A stretch of DNA of 64,000 nucleotides from the NCBI RefSeq assembly GCF_000172415.1, contig NZ_ABLD01000004.1, forward strand, positions 62,001 to 126,000. Reading direction: 5' to 3'. The stretch is from Paraburkholderia graminis C4D1M. Its GTDB lineage: Bacteria; Pseudomonadota; Gammaproteobacteria; Burkholderiales; Burkholderiaceae. Positions 36,740-45,122 of the stretch are shown one piece after another. The notes beneath the pieces are model-generated. The model made no database searches. It was given only the letters and a program-made list of their open reading frames with translations, and was not told the DNA's origin. The position numbers and the translations under genes were made by a program. The first letter of the stretch is position 1. Every line of letters begins with the position of its first letter.

Positions 36740-37636
36740 TTACAGCAGACCGGCTTGCTTCAGGAAATCATGCGAGACTTCGCTGAACGATTTCTTCTGC
36801 ACGTCGACGGATGCGTTCAGGCGCGCCATCGTCGGTGCGTCGAGTTTTGCGGACAGCGAGTTGAGGATCGGCCCGAGCTTCGGATTGGCGTCGAGCGTCG
36901 CCTTGCGGATCACCGGCGTGAGCGCGTAGGACGGAAAGAAGCCCTTGTCGTCCTTCAGAATGACGAAGTTGAATGCGGGCACGCGGCCATCGGTCGCGAA
37001 GACGAGCGCGATATCCACCTGACGATCCTTCAGCGCCTGATACGTGAGGCCGGAGTCCATCCGCTTGACCTCGTCCTGCGAAAATTCGAAGCCGTACAGC
37101 TTTTGCAGCGGACGCAACCCGTCGGGGCGCGCATAGAACTCCGAATTGGACGCGAAGGTCAGCGTCTTGCCTGCTTTAATCGCCCTTGCAAGATCGCTCA
37201 GGGTCGCGATGCCCAGCTTCTTCGCTTCGTCCTGATTCATCGCGAACGAGTACGTGTTGTTCGCACGCGAAGGGTCGAGCCATACCAGGCCCTTGCCTGC
37301 ATCGAGTTCCTTGACCTTCCTGTAGGTGTCTTCCGGCGACAGGCGGTCATTGATCTTGTTGTACGTAATGAGCGACGTGCCCGTGTATTCCCAGTACACG
37401 TCGACCTGTCCATTCTCTTGCGCCGAGCGCAGCACCGCGCTGCCCAGGCCATCCTTCTTCGTGACGGTGAAGCCTTTTGCCTGCAGTAGCTCCGTCGTCA
37501 TTTCGGCGAGCAGTTGCTGCTCGGTGAAGTTCTTGCCGCCGACCACCACGCTGGCCGCCGCGCAACTGATGGCCCACGAGGACGCAAAAGAGAGAGCGAC
37601 GAGCGCGCAGGCCCGCTTGAAAAAAGTAGTCTTCAT
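36740..37636 (-). CDS. yehZ: Osmoprotectant/betaine ABC transporter substrate-binding protein
   Basis: A 298-residue OpuAC/YehZ (OsmF)-type binding protein. Signal peptide to about residue 27 (WAISCAAA), then VVVGGKNFTEQQLLAEM, VYWEYTGTSL and KDRQVDIALVFATDGR, all typical for quaternary amine binding proteins. It completes the permease-ATPase-permease-binding protein set and is the last transport gene before the catabolic genes. The symbol marks the family; substrate may be glycine betaine, carnitine, gamma-butyrobetaine or choline. Confidence 0.88.
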   Translation of the reverse strand: MKTTFFKRACALVALSFASSWAISCAAASVVVGGKNFTEQQLLAEMTTELLQAKGFTVTKKDGLGSAVLRSAQENGQVDVYWEYTGTSLITYNKINDRLSPEDTYRKVKELDAGKGLVWLDPSRANNTYSFAMNQDEAKKLGIATLSDLARAIKAGKTLTFASNSEFYARPDGLRPLQKLYGFEFSQDEVKRMDSGLTYQALKDRQVDIALVFATDGRVPAFNFVILKDDKGFFPSYALTPVIRKATLDANPKLGPILNSLSAKLDAPTMARLNASVDVQKKSFSEVSHDFLKQAGLL

Positions 37637-37671
37637 GATTTCCTCGGAAAACGCGTATGCGTGGGATGGAA

Positions 37672-38409
37672 CTAGCGTTGGGAAGCGACGCCTCGCGACA
37701 CGAGATGCACCTGCATCTGTCCGACGAGCACGTCTGTGAGAACCGCGAGGACCGCGGTTGGAATAGCGCCTGCCAGCAGCATCGAAAAGTCGTTCATGTC
37801 GATGCCGGTAAAGATCAGTTCACCGAGCCCGCCGCCGCCGACGAGAAACGCGAGCGGCGCGGTGCCGACGGTAATGGCGAGCGCGGTGCGAATGCCCGCG
37901 AAGATCACGTACAGCGCATTGGGCAATTCCACCTGCCATAGAACCTGCGCAGGCGTCATGCCCATGCCGGTGGCCGCTTCGATCAGCGCACGCGGAACCG
38001 CGCGCAGACCTTCGAGCGTGTTGAGCACGATGGGCAGCAACGTCGCCACCCACAGCGCGAAGATGGACGGCCATCGTCCAATGCCGAGCACGCTCATGGC
38101 GAGCGCGAGCAGCGCGAGTTTCGGCACGGCCTGCCCCATGTTGAGCGTCTGCATGAGTGCCTGAGCGACGCGAGCCTGTTTGCCCGACTCGCGGCTCAGA
38201 TAGATGCCGAGCGGCACCGCGACGACGATCGCGAGGCTGCCCGCGATGGCGACCATCGTCATCTGCGCGATGGACTGATAGACGATATCGCTGCGATATT
38301 GCGCGATCGACGCGAGCCAGTTGTGCCAGTTGTCCGCGCGGGCCTGCAGCGGCGCAGCGCACGCGAAGAGGACTGCGCAGCGTGAAAGCAGTGTTCTCAT
38401 GTTTTTCAT
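37672..38409 (-). CDS. yehY: Osmoprotectant ABC transporter permease (YehY/OpuCB type)
   Basis: A 245-residue permease with an N-terminal signal-like segment (LLSRCAVLFACAAPLQARA), a periplasmic stretch, and five to six membrane helices; EAATGMGMTPAQVLWQVELPNA is the ATPase-coupling loop. ATG 38409 overlaps the ATPase stop (ATGA). The extended N-terminus with a removable-looking signal is unusual for a permease but occurs in the YehY/YehW group. Confidence 0.88.
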   Translation of the reverse strand: MKNMRTLLSRCAVLFACAAPLQARADNWHNWLASIAQYRSDIVYQSIAQMTMVAIAGSLAIVVAVPLGIYLSRESGKQARVAQALMQTLNMGQAVPKLALLALAMSVLGIGRWPSIFALWVATLLPIVLNTLEGLRAVPRALIEAATGMGMTPAQVLWQVELPNALYVIFAGIRTALAITVGTAPLAFLVGGGGLGELIFTGIDMNDFSMLLAGAIPTAVLAVLTDVLVGQMQVHLVSRGVASQR

Positions 38410-39524
38410 GCGCAGACCTCCGCGGGCAAACGCAACATGTCGACGATATGCGCCTGGTTCACGTAGCCGACGAAGCGGCCCTCGTCGTCGACGGTGGGCA
38501 GCCATGCTTGCCCGAGCGCGAACATCGACGAAATCACGCTGCGCAGATCGTCGCAATCGCGCGCCACGCCGCGCATGGGTCTGGCATGCGCCGCCGTCAG
38601 CGTGCCGTCTATTGCCGCGAGTTCCGCCGCGCCGAAATACCCTTGCGGCTTGCCTGCGGCATCGAGCAACACGATCTGCTCGACGCCGTGCCGCTCGAGC
38701 AGCGCCCGCGCTCGCACGCTGCTGTCGCCTACCCGCGCGGCGCACTCGCAGGCGGACAAAGCGTCTTTTGCGCGCACGAGGCGCAGCCGCTTCAATGCCC
38801 GGTCCGCGCCGACGAAGCCGGCGACGAACGGGCTCGCGGGCCTCGCGAGAATCGTGTCCGGCGTATCGAACTGTTCGAGCCGGCCTGCGCGAAAGATCGC
38901 GATGCGGTCGGCCATCTTCACGGCTTCGTCGATGTCGTGGCTCACGAACATGATCGTCTTCTTGACCTGCTGCTGGATGCGCAGAAACTCGTCCTGGATC
39001 AGCTCCCGATTGATCGGGTCGATCGCGCCGAACGGTTCGTCCATCAGCATGACGGGCGGATCGGTTGCCAGTGCGCGCGCGACGCCGACGCGCTGCTGCT
39101 GCCCGCCGGACAGATCCTTCGGATAGCGCGACAAATAGATCGACGGATCGAGCGCGACGATCTCCAGCAATTCGGCCGCGCGGCGCTTCGCTTTCGTCTT
39201 GTCCCAGCCGAGCAGACGCGGCACGACGCTGATGTTTTCCTCGACCGTCATGTTGGGAAAAAGCCCGATCTGCTGGATCACATAGCCGATCTGGCGGCGC
39301 AATTCGACGACTTCGAACTCGTCCGTATCGCGGCCGTCGATGAAAATCTTTCCCGAAGTCGGCTGGATCAGACGGTTGATCATTTTCAGCGTGGTCGTCT
39401 TGCCGCAGCCCGACGGGCCGAGCAAAACGCAGATTTCACCCGCGCCGACTTCCATGTCGATGCCGTCGACCACCGGGGCGCTGGCGCCTTCATAGCGCTT
39501 CGAGATGCTGGAGAGCTTGATCAT
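38406..39524 (-). CDS. yehX: Osmoprotectant ABC transporter ATPase with CBS domains (YehX/OpuCA type)
   Basis: A 372-residue ATPase. Walker A GPSGCGKTT, signature LSGGQQQRVGVARAL, Walker B PPVMLMDEP and switch FVSHDIDEA are intact; the C-terminal third contains two CBS-type modules (ALLERHGVEQIVLLDAAG; FALGQAWLPTVDDEGRFVGYV) that in OpuA-like systems sense ionic strength. It starts 2 bases after the first permease stop. Confidence 0.92.
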   Translation of the reverse strand: MIKLSSISKRYEGASAPVVDGIDMEVGAGEICVLLGPSGCGKTTTLKMINRLIQPTSGKIFIDGRDTDEFEVVELRRQIGYVIQQIGLFPNMTVEENISVVPRLLGWDKTKAKRRAAELLEIVALDPSIYLSRYPKDLSGGQQQRVGVARALATDPPVMLMDEPFGAIDPINRELIQDEFLRIQQQVKKTIMFVSHDIDEAVKMADRIAIFRAGRLEQFDTPDTILARPASPFVAGFVGADRALKRLRLVRAKDALSACECAARVGDSSVRARALLERHGVEQIVLLDAAGKPQGYFGAAELAAIDGTLTAAHARPMRGVARDCDDLRSVISSMFALGQAWLPTVDDEGRFVGYVNQAHIVDMLRLPAEVCA

Positions 39525-39526
39525 GG

Positions 39527-40252
39527 TTATTGCGCGTGATGAGGAGATTTACGGAACGACGCCCACGCGCCGAGACGCACTGCAAGCCTGCCGGTACGCG
39601 ACGGGCTGCGAAGGCCCTTCGGCGTCAACAGACGCTGCACCCAGCCGAGGCCATAGTCGGCGGCGATCGCGAGAACGCTCACGAGAATCGCGCCGGCAAT
39701 CAGCTGACGCGGGTCCGACTGCGAGATGCCGCGGCTGATCAGCTTGCCGAGGCCGCCCGCGCCGATATAGGCGGCGACGGCGGCAATGCCCACGTTGATC
39801 ACCACCGCCATGCGCACGCCCGCCATGATGATCGGCAGCGCAATCGGGATCTCGACTTTCCACAGACGCTGGCGCGTGGTCATGCCGATGCCGCGCGCCG
39901 CTTCGCGCAGCGCCGGATCGATGTTGGTGATCGCCGTGTACGTGTTGCGCACGATCGGCAGTTGCGAATAAAGGAAGAGCGTGATGACCGTCGGCAGAAA
40001 GCCGATGCCCTGGCCGATCAACGACAGGACCGGAATCATCAGACCGAATAGCGCGACTGACGGAATAGTCATCAGAATCGCCGCGAGGTACAACACCACT
40101 CTCGCGGCGCGCTCATTGGCCGTGATCGCGATGCCGAGCGGCACGCCGGTGAGAATGGCGAAACCGACGCCAACCCCGACGATCTCGATGTGCTCAACGG
40201 TGAGCCTGATGATCGACGCAAGGTTGTCGATCATGAAAGCAAGGGTATCCAC
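39527..40252 (-). CDS. yehW: Osmoprotectant ABC transporter permease (YehW/OpuCB type)
   Basis: A 241-residue permease. GTG at 40252 is chosen because GGAG lies six bases upstream and the protein then begins MDTLAFMIDNLASII, as in the family; the ORF runs 63 bases further upstream without ribosome site. The coupling loop is EAARGIGMTTRQRLWKVEIPIALP. It heads the importer and probably the whole 40.25-32.2 kb transcription unit. Confidence 0.88.
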   Translation of the reverse strand: MDTLAFMIDNLASIIRLTVEHIEIVGVGVGFAILTGVPLGIAITANERAARVVLYLAAILMTIPSVALFGLMIPVLSLIGQGIGFLPTVITLFLYSQLPIVRNTYTAITNIDPALREAARGIGMTTRQRLWKVEIPIALPIIMAGVRMAVVINVGIAAVAAYIGAGGLGKLISRGISQSDPRQLIAGAILVSVLAIAADYGLGWVQRLLTPKGLRSPSRTGRLAVRLGAWASFRKSPHHAQ

Positions 40253-40358
40253 GTTGTCTCCGTTCCGCTGTTGCGTGTCCGTGTGCTTCGCCACCGGGCA
40301 AAGATATCCGGACAAAACCCGGAACCCTTCATCTGCATTCGACGTCGTTTGTCACGGA

Positions 40359-40378
40359 AGCGACATCGCGATTTCGCT
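40359..40378. promoter_or_regulatory. 20-base imperfect palindrome upstream of the betaine importer operon
   Basis: AGCGACATCG/CGATTTCGCT: the halves match at 9 of 10 positions. It lies about 107 bases upstream of the GTG of the first permease. Position fits an activator or repressor site for the transport/catabolic operon; the GlxA-type regulator at 31010-32092 is a candidate binder. Confidence 0.3.
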
Positions 40379-40567
40379 GTGGTGCGTTTCCCTTGCGGCA
40401 CGGGGAACGGGCTATGCATCGCTAAGGGTTATCCCCGTCCTTTAAGCGACAGGTCGGTGCGGTGACTGAATCAGGAAGAAGCGAGAAGAGGCGCTGGCGG
40501 CGGGCAAACCGGCGGGCAACTAAGCGCATGGTTGGCGAGGCCGCCCGCGATCACGTGCGGCTTTGCG

Positions 40568-41875
40568 TCAGCTTTCCTGCCGGCGCAAGACGCTGCGTAG
40601 CGTGAACGTGGCAAGCGCGCCTGTGACGAGCGCGGTGAACAGATAAAGCCCCGCCGGACCCGCGAGCGCCATCGTCGCGGAGGCGAGAGTCGGGCCGGCG
40701 CTCGCGCCGACGGAGAAGATCAGCAGAAGGCCGGCGCTCACGGCGATGCGCTGATCGGCGGGAATGCAGTCGTTCACATACGAGGTCACGACGCCGTACA
40801 TCGAGAAGGCCACCGCCACATACAGATAGCCGAAGGCCCGGACCAGAGCGCCGTCGCGCAACACGAACAACAGCACGCTCAGCAATCCGGCGATGACTGC
40901 GAGACACAACAGCACCTTGCGTCGATCGAAGCGGTCGGCGAGCCGTGCGACGGGCCATTGCGGCACCAGCGCGGCCAGCAGCGCGAAGCCCATGAAATGC
41001 GACACCTCCGGCACCGGATAGCCGAGGCGTCGCATGAACACCGGCTGCATCGTATAGAACGCGCTATTGAGCACACCCGCCGACAGACACGCGAGCACGC
41101 CGAGCGGCGCCCAACGGTAGATGGTCTGCAGCCCCGACAGTCCGCGCGCGAGGCGAGAGCCGCAGGACGCAGCGGCCGCGTCGAGCGCGTGGGCGGGTGC
41201 GGGCGCGGTGCCTGCCAGCGCGACGGGAATCAGGGACGCCGCGAACAAAGCGGCGACCGCGCTGAAGAGTTCGAAGCCGCCGGGGTCCGCGAGCCCGATC
41301 AGGAACTGTCCGGTGCCCACGCCGAGATAATTGGTGATCAGATAAGCCGAAAATACGCGGCCGCGTTGAGCGTTCGTCGCGACCTGATGCAACCAGCTTT
41401 CGACGATCGTAAAGATGCCGACGAGACAGAAGCCCGTTACGAAGCGCAAGGCCACCCACATCGAGGCCGCGCTCCACACCGCATAGCCGAGCGCGCAGCA
41501 TGCCGACGACGCAGCCAATGTCACGAACGCGCGGTGATGACCGACCCGCGCGATGAGCGCGCCGCCGTACAGCGCGCCGAACAGGAAGCCAACGTAATAC
41601 GCCGACTGCACCACGCCCATCACGATCGACGGCGCCTGCTGCTGCGAGAGGCGCAGCGAGATGAGCGTGCCAAGCAGGCCGTTGCCGGTGATAAGAATCG
41701 CGTAGCCGAAAAGCAGGACCGCGGTGGAGCGCAAGCTTCCAAAGGCCGGCTCGCGTGACTCGACAGCGGCAGTGAGGGGCGCGGCCCTTTCTCCGCAATC
41801 GGCGAGCGGTAGCAGGTCCGTTAAAGAGGACGCGCCCGTTGGTTGACACACAGCCGGTTCCGGTGCCTGTTTCAT
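40568..41875 (-). CDS. MFS transporter (YcaD-like)
   Basis: A 435-residue carrier with twelve predicted membrane segments. VESWLHQVATNAQRGRVFSAYLI after segment 4 is the hallmark of the YcaD-like subgroup, and LARLAD-like DRFDRRKVLL follows segment 8. The ATG at 41875 adds about 35 hydrophilic residues before the first helix; a later start is possible. Substrate unknown. It is a stand-alone gene with a 315-base gap to the importer operon downstream. Confidence 0.85.
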   Translation of the reverse strand: MKQAPEPAVCQPTGASSLTDLLPLADCGERAAPLTAAVESREPAFGSLRSTAVLLFGYAILITGNGLLGTLISLRLSQQQAPSIVMGVVQSAYYVGFLFGALYGGALIARVGHHRAFVTLAASSACCALGYAVWSAASMWVALRFVTGFCLVGIFTIVESWLHQVATNAQRGRVFSAYLITNYLGVGTGQFLIGLADPGGFELFSAVAALFAASLIPVALAGTAPAPAHALDAAAASCGSRLARGLSGLQTIYRWAPLGVLACLSAGVLNSAFYTMQPVFMRRLGYPVPEVSHFMGFALLAALVPQWPVARLADRFDRRKVLLCLAVIAGLLSVLLFVLRDGALVRAFGYLYVAVAFSMYGVVTSYVNDCIPADQRIAVSAGLLLIFSVGASAGPTLASATMALAGPAGLYLFTALVTGALATFTLRSVLRRQES

Positions 41876-42278
41876 TCGTGCTGAGTCTCGTTCGTCCTGC
41901 GCGGCACCGTTTAGCGACGTTGGGGCTTTCGAGTTCCGAATGTAGCGGTCCGCCGCCTCGCCGGCATATCGCGAATGCGACGTCGGTTAGCAGCATAACG
42001 ACATTATGTTTCGCGCTTCATCGCGCTGCGCGCCTTCGGGTCCAGACACCGGAGCCTCAAGCGGTGTGAAACGCGGCGCCGCTCTTTGCTCGGCGGCACG
42101 AAAGGGACACCGGCTGCGATCGGCAAATCAATGAAAAGAGGCCGGAAAAAAGGCCTGTTCGGCACGTAAACGCAAGCAGACCGCCGATAGAATTTCGTCC
42201 CATAGGCAGGTCACACACTGCCACACGTTCGACTCCGGTCGGATCGCTTTTTCACATCGGATTTCCGGTTAATTCAGC
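41876..42278. other. Intergenic region upstream of the REP-type transposase relative
   Basis: About 400 bases with no credible gene. It contains a short AGGCC-N8-GGCCT inverted repeat at 42139-42156 and an AT-richer patch (42000-42015). No REP/BIME pair was recognised beside the transposase-like gene. Confidence 0.5.
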
Positions 42279-43046
42279 ATGACACGGCTTGCACGGCACT
42301 ACATTCCAGAACAACCGCAGCACGTTATCTTGCAGGGGTTCACGGGGCACGCGTTCCTGGACGAAGGCGACTATCTGTACTTCATCGCCTGCCTCGCAGA
42401 CGCAGCGCGCGTCGCCGGTCTGGCCGTCCACGCGTGGGTCCTGATGCCCGACGCGGTACAGCTGCTGGTCACGCCTTCCTATGAGTCGAGCCTGGCGATG
42501 GCGATGCAAGCGGTCAGCCGCCGCTATGCCGAGACCTTCAACCGACGCCACGGACGCCGCGGCATGATCTGGCGTGGCGGGTACTCGGCGACAGTGATCG
42601 AGCCCGAGCGATACTTTCTGCTCGCGAGCCACGTCATCGATCATGCGCCGGTGCGCAACCGCCTTGCGGCTGAGCCAGGACAATACCCGTGGTCGAGCTA
42701 TGCGCACCACGTCGGGCTGCGTATCGACAGGTTCATCAAGGAGCATCCGGTCCACCGGGCGCTCGGCGATACGCCGATCGAGCGCCACGAGGCTTATCGC
42801 AATCTGGCCGCGCAGCGTCTTGACGATCACGAGGTCAATAACCTGATGCAGTCGACGCTCGAAGGCTGGGTGCTCGGCGGCGCCGCGTACTGCGAGTGGG
42901 CGGCACAGACCGCGAATCGGCGTTTGATGCCGCTGTTGCTACGCGACCGGCAGCCGAAGGTGCGCGCGACGCGCGCCGTCGCGCATCGGACGAATGAAAA
43001 GAAACAGGAGCGAGGAGCGAGTGTCGAACTATCGCAGCCAACGTGA
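42279..43046 (+). CDS. REP-associated transposase-like protein with lost catalytic residues
   Basis: A 255-residue relative of TnpA-REP/IS200-type Y1 transposases (RAYT). The fold is clear: HVILQGFTGHAFLDEGDY, HAWVLMPDAVQLLVTP, RRYAETFNRRHGRRGMIWRGGY, and APVRNRLAAEPGQYPWSSY. However, the metal-binding HUH site is A59-V60-Q61 instead of His-x-His (canonical MPNHVHLL), and the catalytic tyrosine (canonical RYIELNPVR) is V119 (HVIDHAPVR). It should therefore be unable to cut DNA. The ORF is full length with typical codon use, suggesting selection for another role such as DNA or RNA binding. The C-terminus is a basic extension beyond the catalytic fold. Confidence 0.82.
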   Translation: MTRLARHYIPEQPQHVILQGFTGHAFLDEGDYLYFIACLADAARVAGLAVHAWVLMPDAVQLLVTPSYESSLAMAMQAVSRRYAETFNRRHGRRGMIWRGGYSATVIEPERYFLLASHVIDHAPVRNRLAAEPGQYPWSSYAHHVGLRIDRFIKEHPVHRALGDTPIERHEAYRNLAAQRLDDHEVNNLMQSTLEGWVLGGAAYCEWAAQTANRRLMPLLLRDRQPKVRATRAVAHRTNEKKQERGASVELSQPT

Positions 43047-43105
43047 GGCCGCGATTGTGGTGATCGCCCGCTGAGGTCCACGACCCCGCGCGTCGCCGCC
43101 CTTTC

Positions 43106-43393
43106 TTACACGCCTTCCACGAGAACGGCGCGATACTTGGCGCCCTTGAATCGATGCTGTGCGACTTCCTGATACGCAGGGCTGTCGTACCACGCACGCG
43201 CGGTCTCAGTCGACGGAAACTCGACAATCACGACGCCCTCCGGCGCGTCACCCTCGAGGACCTGCTGAGGTCCGTATGCAGCCAGAATCTTCACGGGATG
43301 ACCTTTGAAGGTCTCGCCCACCTCGCTTTGGTAGATGTCGAGCTCGTCCTGAGCCTGCGTGCTTTCCTTCGTGAAGACAATATAAGTCGGCAT
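43106..43393 (-). CDS. DUF1330 family protein
   Basis: A 95-residue small ferredoxin-like (dimeric alpha/beta barrel) protein. It starts MPTYIVFTKE and has GHPVKILAAYGPQQVLEG and IVEFPSTETARAWYDSPAYQ, the DUF1330 signature. Function unknown; some relatives act like small monooxygenases or isomerases. An in-frame extension upstream is Thr/Pro low-complexity translation of the G-rich tract and is unlikely to be coding. Confidence 0.85.
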   Translation of the reverse strand: MPTYIVFTKESTQAQDELDIYQSEVGETFKGHPVKILAAYGPQQVLEGDAPEGVVIVEFPSTETARAWYDSPAYQEVAQHRFKGAKYRAVLVEGV

Positions 43394-43943
43394 GGCGTAC
43401 GCTCCTGAGCGTGGAATAGAGGCGGATACGATGATGCCATGAAATTGTGGCGGGGCTCGGGGGGTGGTGGGGGTGGTGGCGGTGGTGGTGGTTGGGGTGG
43501 AGGGATGCCGGGGGTTCGTAGACGGGTGGTCGTGAGGCGGTAGGAGGTGAGGCGTTATACGATATGCGTGCTGGCGGCGGACGCATATCGACCCGTTGCT
43601 GCCGGTCGACACATTGCGGCCCGTGTGGCGCGTTCCGGGCTACAGCAGCCGTTCGCAGGATGAGGCCCTTGACGAGTTGTCGGCCTTTGCCGACGCTGGA
43701 GCGCACCAGATTCGACGTCAGCAATGTGAATGATTGGCGACGGTGCCGAACACAAAACCTGCGCCACTGAAAGCGACTAGCTGACAAACTTGGAAGCATT
43801 CGATTTTGGGTAGGCGAAGATGCATGATAGACAGTTTGCAATCTGTCATCGGTTCGTCCATCCGCTCGCTCTCACGACTCAACGACGGCGTTACCAGAGG
43901 TGTGTGGTTTCCACGAGTCACCGTCGGACCGGTTTAGGCGGCA
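43394..43943. other. Intergenic region with G-rich tract, left edge of the AT-rich island
   Basis: About 550 bases. The first 120 hold a G-rich tract (see below). From 43720 base composition drops and short AT-rich stretches begin. A hairpin-like ATGACAG-N8-CTGTC occurs around 43829-43850 downstream of the hydrolase gene but lacks a T-run. A reading frame ending at about 43733 on the plus strand (LDELSAFADAGAHQIRRQQ) has no start and no recognised family; it may be a remnant. Confidence 0.5.
43452..43514 (+). repeat. G-rich simple-sequence tract, potential G-quadruplex
   Basis: G-runs of 4, 6, 5, 4, 3 and 5 bases separated by 3, 4, 20, 4 and 5 bases, with GGT repeats in the long spacer. It is on the strand opposite to DUF1330 coding, 58 bases upstream of its start, and could fold as a G-quadruplex. 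It can also vary in length by slippage. Confidence 0.6.
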
Positions 43944-45122
43944 TTAGAAAATGAAGTGAAGCAGCACGCAAACGATGACAATTACGTAGAGCACTTCCTT
44001 CGACTTCGAAAGAATCGATATAGCCTTCTCAAAGAATCCATTGACAAGTTCGTTTGGATTTCGTTCGTCGACATCGGGAATCGGCTGCGTAGGATTGATA
44101 AGCGGGAGCCAATAGCGCTGGAAAAAACTTGTATCTTTGAAGTATAGATCGTGGCCGCCAATAAAAAACCGATTAACAAAATTCTGGTTGTTGATGCCAT
44201 GAAATCCTGTACGACCAGCCATCCCAAGAAGCGGAACAAGAGCATCGCACAAGCACAGCACGTAATCTTTTATCCCACACTCGTTCACAATTCTAAGTCG
44301 TTTGGATGCCAATGCAAACGACCAATCGAAACGTGATGGAAGCACACTGCCGGCAAGAACAATAGTACGAACTGGCACAAGGCGTTCTGTCTGGAGCATA
44401 CGCTTGAGGGCATTGCTGACGATGAACGTTCCGAAGCTGTGACAGAAGATGACTAACTCTTTGTCCGGGTGCACCTCTAAGAACTGACATAGATGCCGAT
44501 AGAATCGGTCGACCTCTCGAGTTCGGAAAAATGGTAGAAGCAATGCGAAAGCCGAAAAGTAACCGTATCGGTAAGTATGGAATTCCACTCCGCCCACATG
44601 CTCTCGTACAACTCTCTTCAATTTACTTTGCCACGCCCCAAACGTTCTGATCCCATGCACTGTGAGGACATGAGTGGGGTTAGCATCTATGATGCGACCA
44701 AGTTCCGCTCCAGCGGTATAGTTCAGGGCCTTACAGATCCGTGGCTTCCATTCGTCGGAATTCGCCGGCGCCTCGACGACTGTCCAGCAATAATCTAAAA
44801 AAAGCTGTTGGAAGTTTCCAAGGTCGCTCGTGTGCGATGTAATGCCAATGATCTTCTGCGGTTTGCGCAGCCCATTAGCCCCTCTTGATAACTGCTCCAG
44901 GAGGTTTATGCTGTGCTCTCGTGACGGACTTTCGGGCCTCCTTTTTGGGATCACTACATCTAGAAGCATGGCATCAAAATGTATATTGCGAAGAGCCCTC
45001 TTGGAATCGTCCAGACACGTTACATGTACAACTTCGTCATCGGTTGCGCATCCGTTAGCAACAAGATATTTGGAAAGCGAAGCGGCGCGAATTTCATCAT
45101 CATCGACGATAAGAATGTGCAT
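43944..45122 (-). CDS. dtcC: Receiver-alpha/beta hydrolase fusion with C-terminal membrane anchor (DtcC-like effector)
   Basis: A 392-residue fusion. Residues 1-130 are a receiver domain: acidic triad D7-D9, phospho-Asp 55 (MLLDVVIP), T95 (GITSHT); the usual Lys-Pro is replaced by VVEAP. Residues about 148-340 form an alpha/beta hydrolase of the HGIRT class: LTVHGIRTFGAWQ, nucleophile S229 in FCHSFGT, acid in NECGIKD (D286), His 324 in IGGHDLYF. Residues 377-392 are hydrophobic, a tail anchor (VLYVIVIVCVLLHFIF). The ATG overlaps the receiver gene stop (TAATG). In Detocs, DtcC is the phosphorylation-activated toxin; the hydrolase here would take the place of its nucleosidase. Target likely a membrane lipid or other ester; this is inference. 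Confidence 0.75.
   Translation of the reverse strand: MHILIVDDDEIRAASLSKYLVANGCATDDEVVHVTCLDDSKRALRNIHFDAMLLDVVIPKRRPESPSREHSINLLEQLSRGANGLRKPQKIIGITSHTSDLGNFQQLFLDYCWTVVEAPANSDEWKPRICKALNYTAGAELGRIIDANPTHVLTVHGIRTFGAWQSKLKRVVREHVGGVEFHTYRYGYFSAFALLLPFFRTREVDRFYRHLCQFLEVHPDKELVIFCHSFGTFIVSNALKRMLQTERLVPVRTIVLAGSVLPSRFDWSFALASKRLRIVNECGIKDYVLCLCDALVPLLGMAGRTGFHGINNQNFVNRFFIGGHDLYFKDTSFFQRYWLPLINPTQPIPDVDERNPNELVNGFFEKAISILSKSKEVLYVIVIVCVLLHFIF

Noticed and set aside
42279..43046. Active IS200/REP transposase
   Set aside because: The HUH histidines and catalytic tyrosine are absent and no REP hairpin pairs or IS ends were seen.
43394..43612. In-frame N-terminal extension of the DUF1330 gene rich in Thr and Pro
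   Set aside because: It is translation of the G-rich simple-sequence tract on the opposite strand; the family start is MPTYIVF at 43393.
43564..43770. Possible small gene at the left edge of the island
   Set aside because: No ribosome site, no start for the best-looking frame, no family; reported only as a possible remnant in the gap entry.
43829..43850. Hairpin after the hydrolase gene as a terminator
   Set aside because: The stem is short and not followed by a T-run.
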